Assembly (NCBI GenBank): GCA_029252625.1
Contig: JAQXBA010000125.1
Span: 1 to 64,000 of the forward strand
From: Opitutia bacterium
Lineage (GTDB): Bacteria; Verrucomicrobiota; Verrucomicrobiia; Opitutales; Coraliomargaritaceae
Reading direction: 5' to 3'
DNA: 64,000 nt
Shown here: positions 60,157 through 64,000 of the stretch, one piece after another
Position numbering within the stretch: the stretch's first letter is position 1
Layout of the letters: every line of letters begins with the position of its first letter
The notes under the pieces: model-generated
Told to the model about the DNA's origin: nothing
The model's input: the letters and a program-made list of their open reading frames with translations, nothing else
Database searches by the model: none
Translations under genes and position numbers: made by a program

Positions 60157-61449
60157 ATGATGACCTCGACTCACGACGCCACACGCTCTCAGAAGCACAT
60201 CGCCATCGTTGGCGCCGGCGCCGGCGGTTTCTTTGCTGCAATCACCGCCGCCGAAGCAAATCCCGCTGCGAGTGTTACGATTTACGAGCGTAGCCAGCAT
60301 ACACTTAGCAAAGTGAAAATCTCAGGTGGTGGCCGTTGTAATGTCACTCATAGTTGCTTTGATCCTGCCAAGCTGGCCAGCCATTACCCACGCGGCTCTC
60401 GCGAGCTACACGGCGCCTTCCATCGCTGGCAACCGCAAGACACCATTCAGTGGTTCGCTGAGCGCGGCGTTACCCTTAAGACGGAAGCCGACGGACGGAT
60501 GTTTCCCGACAGCGATGATTCGCAGACCATCATCGATTGTTTCCATAAGGCCGCCGACAACGCCGGCGTAAAATTATTGAAAGGCGTGGGCCTCAAAGGG
60601 CTCACCCAAAGCTCCGGCGGTTCGTTCATACTGGAACTTACTGACGGCACACAAACAAACGCCGACGCGACCTGTATCGCCACTGGCTCGCTCAAGGCCT
60701 CGCCGCTGACCCGTGCGCTCGAAACCCTCGGGCATACCATCGAGCCACTAGCGCCTTCGTTATTTGCATTCAACGTAGTCGATGGACGCACCCATGGCCT
60801 CTCTGGTTTGTCCGTACAAAATGCCAGTGTATCCCTCCTGACATCGTCGCTTGCGACGGCCTCTTCGCGCAAAATTAAGTCACTTGCACAAACCGGCCCG
60901 ATCCTCATCACCCACCGTGGTTTTAGTGGCCCAGCGATCCTGCGCCTCTCGGCCTGGCAGGCCCGTAGCCTGCAGGAGCTAAATTACCATTTCGACATCG
61001 GGATTAACTGGCTTAGCAATCTGACGGAAAACCAAGTGCGCGAGCAGTTCGCCAAGCTTCGCAAACACAAAGGTCGCTCTTTGGTCAGAAGCAAAGTCTT
61101 TGAGACCATTCCACGCCGCCTGTGGGAACGCCTCGTCGAAGCCACTGGTGTCAGCAAAGACACACCGTGGTCACAACTTTCCAAAGCAATCGAAACTAAA
61201 CTCATCAATCAGCTCATTGCCGCCCGTTATAGCGTACAAGGCAAGACCACCAACAAAGACGAATTCGTCACCTGCGGTGGCGTGCGCCTCAAAGAGATTG
61301 ATTTCAAATCCATGCAAAGTCGCAAAGTACCGGGCCTCTATTTTGCTGGCGAATGTCTGGATGTCGACGGAATCACTGGCGGCTTTAACTTTCAGGCCGC
61401 TTGGACCGGCGGTCGAATTGCTGGCCTCGCAATGGCGGACAGCTGTTAA
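60157..61449 (+). CDS. HI0933/BaiN-family NAD(P)/FAD-dependent oxidoreductase
   Basis: A 430-residue flavoprotein. IAIVGAGAGGFFAAITAAEA is the FAD-binding start, followed by KVKISGGGRCNVTHSC, EADGRMFPDSDDSQTI, ILITHRGFSGPAILRLS and the C-terminal EFVTCGGVRLKEIDF plus LYFAGECLDVDGITGGFNFQ. This is the TIGR00275 subfamily. The start is one of two adjacent ATGs (60157/60160). A longer reading frame from 59989 has no conserved sequence before them. It is a paralogue of the enzyme at 40.4-41.6 kb but of a different subgroup. The substrate is not known. Confidence 0.9.
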   Translation: MMTSTHDATRSQKHIAIVGAGAGGFFAAITAAEANPAASVTIYERSQHTLSKVKISGGGRCNVTHSCFDPAKLASHYPRGSRELHGAFHRWQPQDTIQWFAERGVTLKTEADGRMFPDSDDSQTIIDCFHKAADNAGVKLLKGVGLKGLTQSSGGSFILELTDGTQTNADATCIATGSLKASPLTRALETLGHTIEPLAPSLFAFNVVDGRTHGLSGLSVQNASVSLLTSSLATASSRKIKSLAQTGPILITHRGFSGPAILRLSAWQARSLQELNYHFDIGINWLSNLTENQVREQFAKLRKHKGRSLVRSKVFETIPRRLWERLVEATGVSKDTPWSQLSKAIETKLINQLIAARYSVQGKTTNKDEFVTCGGVRLKEIDFKSMQSRKVPGLYFAGECLDVDGITGGFNFQAAWTGGRIAGLAMADSC

Positions 61450-61518
61450 AGCGAATCAGCATTGTCAATTTTACCACCAGAACAACTCCCAGCTGCGCTT
61501 GGTAAACTCGGCTCGTGA

Positions 61519-61917
61519 TCACCCACCCGCACGCACTGGTTTATAACCGAGTTTTCCGAGTTCCGCCATCAACCGGTCGCAGACGTCGCCTTGCAATTCG
61601 ATGGCGCGGCCTTTAAGCGTGCCGCCACAGGCACAGCTTTTTTTGAACTTAAAGGTCATCGCTTCAAGCTCTTTGAGTGGGATACAACTAGGGAATTCGC
61701 GCAGCGTGGTTACGGTTTTCCCACCACGACCTGCTTTTTCTCGGCGCACCTCGACACGTCCTTTGGACTTCAGCTTCTTTTCTGTAGCTTTCGGGCTCGT
61801 CGGTTCAAGCGTCGATCCGCTCGCCAGCATACCAGTATTGAGTACCTCGAATGGATTGTTCGCCAATGCACTGTCCGCGCCGTCGGTCGAAATTTTACTT
61901 TTAGAACGCTTGCTCAT
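61519..61917 (-). CDS. SUI1/YciH-family translation initiation factor-like protein
   Basis: A 132-residue protein whose C-terminal half (about 55-132) is a SUI1/eIF1 domain: RVEVRREKAGRGGKTVTTL, FKKSCACGGTLKGRAIELQG and the final LGYKPVRAGG. The N-terminal half is low-complexity and charged. Family members such as YciH affect start-codon selection or stress translation in bacteria. It overlaps the gene upstream by four bases. The link to initiation is notable given the lack of Shine-Dalgarno sites in the window. Confidence 0.9.
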   Translation of the reverse strand: MSKRSKSKISTDGADSALANNPFEVLNTGMLASGSTLEPTSPKATEKKLKSKGRVEVRREKAGRGGKTVTTLREFPSCIPLKELEAMTFKFKKSCACGGTLKGRAIELQGDVCDRLMAELGKLGYKPVRAGG

Positions 61918-62168
61918 GGATGATGGGGGCTGTCGGGATGATCGAGCCAGATCAAGGCTTTGGCATAGCTGCGCTTAGTCAGATAGTGCTCCAGTCGATG
62001 ATGCAACCCTGATATTTGCGCATAGCCATCCAGTCGTGCCAGCACCGTCTGTAGGGTCTCCCCCTCAGGTAAAGTTCGTGTTTGTGTGATGTATTCTAAG
62101 TCCAATTTTAGTTGATCCTGATCCATTCCAATAGTCTCAATAAGGGCGCGCCACGAGCGCAAGCTCAT
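61914..62168 (-). CDS. Small uncharacterised protein coupled to the SUI1 gene
   Basis: An 84-residue open frame, MSLRSWRALIETIGMDQDQL at the start, probably all helical, with no signal peptide, membrane segment or known motif. Its stop overlaps the ATG of the SUI1-family gene (ATGA), which supports translation as the first gene of a two-gene unit. I do not recognise a family. Confidence 0.6.
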   Translation of the reverse strand: MSLRSWRALIETIGMDQDQLKLDLEYITQTRTLPEGETLQTVLARLDGYAQISGLHHRLEHYLTKRSYAKALIWLDHPDSPHHP

Positions 62169-62187
62169 AACGAATCATGCTTACGCT

Positions 62188-62217
62188 TTGTAATATTACT
62201 TTACATCAAGATATAAA
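62188..62217 (+). promoter_or_regulatory. Promoter candidate for sucA
   Basis: TTGTAA (62188-62193) and TATAAA (62212-62217) are 18 bases apart, 120 bases before the sucA ATG and upstream of the divergent small gene. Confidence 0.5.
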
Positions 62218-62337
62218 ACATGACATCAAGCCATTCTAGTATTAGCTGATCGAATAACGCCCCATATATGTTTTTAAGATTTGTATCGCTAATGCTTAAA
62301 TCCTAACTTGGCAGCATCCAACTACTCTAAGAAAGCC

Positions 62338-64000
62338 ATGAAGCACTCTACTATCGCAAGCCGCTGGAACGCAGATTTGATCGACCAAAATTATGAGGCT
62401 TGGCAATCCAGCCCAGACTCTCTCAGCGCCGAGTGGTGCGCCTTTTTCGAAGGCTTCGAACTTGCGCTAAGTAATCGCGCACCTGCGGTGCAGGACGACG
62501 ATACGACGAACTCGAATAATTTTGCGAGCAAGCAATCGCGCTTAATCGGTGCGATCTACGCATACCGTTCCATCGGCCATACCATCGCCCAGTTTAATCC
62601 GTTGACTAAGGAATTGCCATTTAATCCACGACTCTCACTTGAGCGTCTGGGCTTTGACGAGTCGGATCTTGATACTAAGTTTCATACTGGCAACTATTTG
62701 GGCGGTGTTGAGATGTCTGCAGGTGAATTGTTGCAGCGCCTGCAACAAACCTACTGCGGTACGGTCGGCTTCGAATATATTCACATTCAAGAAACACCGC
62801 GACGCCGTTGGCTACAGGCACGCATTGAGCCGGAGTGCTTCGTCCCTCGCTTTAGCAAGCCCCAGAAGCAGCGTATTCTCCGCACCATCATGGAGGCCGA
62901 GGATTTTGAAAACTTCCTGCAAACACGTTACGTTGGTCAAAAGCGCTTTTCGCTTGAAGGTGGCGAAACACTCATGGCTTGCTTGGAAAGCATCCTTGAA
63001 CGCTGCGGTAAAAATAAAGTGGATGAAATCGTGATGGGTATGGCGCACCGTGGTCGCCTTAATGTATTAGCTAATTTTCTCGGTAAGTCGTTCGAATACA
63101 TTTTTCGCGAATTCTCAGAAAATTATATACCAGATACAATACATGGCGATGGCGATGTGAAATATCACCTTGGCTTTGAAACCAAACGCAAAACCAGCGA
63201 CGGACATGCCGTCGAAATTCGCCTAGCGGCCAATCCCAGTCATCTCGAAGCGGTCAATCCAGTGGTCGAAGGTAAGGCCCGCGCTCGGCAGCGCATTATC
63301 GGTGACTTAGAGCGCAAGCGTGTATTACCTTTACTGATTCATGGGGATGCGGCCATCGCCGGCCAAGGCATTGTAGCTGAAGTCTTCGACTTCTCGCAAT
63401 TGCAGGGCTACCGAACTGGTGGAACGATTCATATTGTGGTGAACAACCAGATCGGGTTCACCACCGGGCCCGATGAAGCGCGCTCCAGTCGCTACTGTAC
63501 CGATGTGGCCAAGATCGTGGATGCACCGATTTTTCACGTCAACGGCAACGACCCACTCGCGACTATTGCAGCGATCGAAGCAGCCTTTGACTATCGCCAA
63601 ACTTTTGGCAGTGATGTGGTGATCGATATGTATTGTTGGCGTAAGCACGGGCATAATGAATCTGACGAACCAGCATTCACGCAACCCACTCTATATAAGA
63701 AAATTTCTAGCATGCAGCCGATCGGCCGTGCGTTTGGAGAGCGCTTAATCGCTTCAGGAGAATTTACCGCCGAAGAAATCAGCACGATTGAAGCAGACTA
63801 TCTTAAACGTCTCGAAGCTGCCTTTAAAATCGCCAAAAAAGAGGAAAGTCTTAATGGCGACTTGCTTTCTGAATCGACTGCCAAACAACAACCGTCTTAC
63901 AACTTTAAGGGCTTCAACACACGTGTGCCTCAGGCACAAATCGAACATATCGCTGAGCGTCTTGTGCAGTTCCCCGACGGCTTCAATGCTAACAAGAAAA
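62338..64000 (+). CDS. sucA: 2-oxoglutarate dehydrogenase E1 component (3' end beyond window)
   Basis: The frame opens at the ATG at 62338 and stays open to the right edge, giving the first 554 residues of about 900. The start [15 protein letters not shown] and FFEGF match the E1 subunit that docks to E2. The central part has [65 protein letters not shown], the ThDP-binding GNDP, and [17 protein letters not shown]. The protein decarboxylates 2-oxoglutarate with ThDP in the TCA cycle. The E2 gene probably follows outside the window. No in-frame stop codon was seen. Confidence 0.96.
   Translation, partial: MKHSTIASRWNADLIDQNYEAWQSSPDSLSAEWCAFFEGFELALSNRAPAVQDDDTTNSNNFASKQSRLIGAIYAYRSIGHTIAQFNPLTKELPFNPRLSLERLGFDESDLDTKFHTGNYLGGVEMSAGELLQRLQQTYCGTVGFEYIHIQETPRRRWLQARIEPECFVPRFSKPQKQRILRTIMEAEDFENFLQTRYVGQKRFSLEGGETLMACLESILERCGKNKVDEIVMGMAHRGRLNVLANFLGKSFEYIFREFSENYIPDTIHGDGDVKYHLGFETKRKTSDGHAVEIRLAANPSHLEAVNPVVEGKARARQRIIGDLERKRVLPLLIHGDAAIAGQGIVAEVFDFSQLQGYRTGGTIHIVVNNQIGFTTGPDEARSSRYCTDVAKIVDAPIFHVNGNDPLATIAAIEAAFDYRQTFGSDVVIDMYCWRKHGHNESDEPAFTQPTLYKKISSMQPIGRAFGERLIASGEFTAEEISTIEADYLKRLEAAFKIAKKEESLNGDLLSESTAKQQPSYNFKGFNTRVPQAQIEHIAERLVQFPDGFNANKK

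Overview
The window is a gene-dense bacterial chromosome segment, most likely from a marine Verrucomicrobiota of class Opitutia (Puniceicoccales/Coraliomargarita-like). This is inferred from the gene set: a Verrucomicrobia-style pseudopilin/secretin operon that reads G-H-I-J-K-L-M-D-C, a signal-peptide sulfatase with a formylglycine motif, a SUI1-family factor, two HI0933-type flavoproteins and a hybrid PAS kinase. Almost no start codon has a Shine-Dalgarno motif, and leaders are AT-rich. No rRNA, IS element, phage gene or CRISPR array was seen. One tRNA (Val, GAC) is present.

Layout. 0.2-10.2 kb, minus strand: a carboxyltransferase of the OadA/PycB type that stops before its biotin domain, a membrane hybrid histidine kinase, tsaB-alr, and pyrB-pyrC with a CPBP protease gene. 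10.5-12.7 kb, plus: tRNA-Val, a FAH-family hydrolase, ndk and a divergent ispF-like gene. 12.8-20.8 kb, minus: a nine-gene type II secretion operon, tightly overlapping, without gspE, gspF or gspO. 21.3-23.5 kb, minus: xth-thiL-tsaE. 24.1-26.5 kb, plus: a three-gene pilin-like cassette ending in a 455-residue surface-type protein. 26.5-31.5 kb: mnmA (minus), a cytoplasmic GH13 enzyme (plus), and a fatty acid desaturase with a coiled-coil tail (minus).

31.9-45.2 kb, plus: glycolytic gap, pgk and tpiA, a decayed sulfotransferase, fabD, lepA, lepB, a flavoprotein, a sulfatase and malQ. 45.4-48.5 kb, minus: a fur-family gene, a TPR gene and priA. 48.7-49.6 kb, plus: rplU, rpmA and a small membrane protein whose start codon lies at the end of the rpmA terminator. 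49.8-53.2 kb, minus: a large SWIM-SNF2 helicase. 53.5-64 kb: sulP-usp, galM, an ABC-F ATPase, a cytidylate-kinase-like protein and a second HI0933 flavoprotein (plus); a SUI1 protein with an overlapping small gene (minus); and the 5' part of sucA, which runs off the right edge.

Much of the window is housekeeping. GH13, malQ, galM and gap-pgk-tpiA together support storage glucan breakdown and glycolysis. The secretion operon, pilin cassette and sulfatase suggest export of surface or polysaccharide-degrading proteins. The most unusual points are the alanine racemase gene that seems to start at ATT, the IspF-like protein lacking half of its substrate site, the carboxyltransferase without its biotin domain, the desaturase with a coiled-coil tail, the pilin cassette, and the near absence of Shine-Dalgarno sequences.
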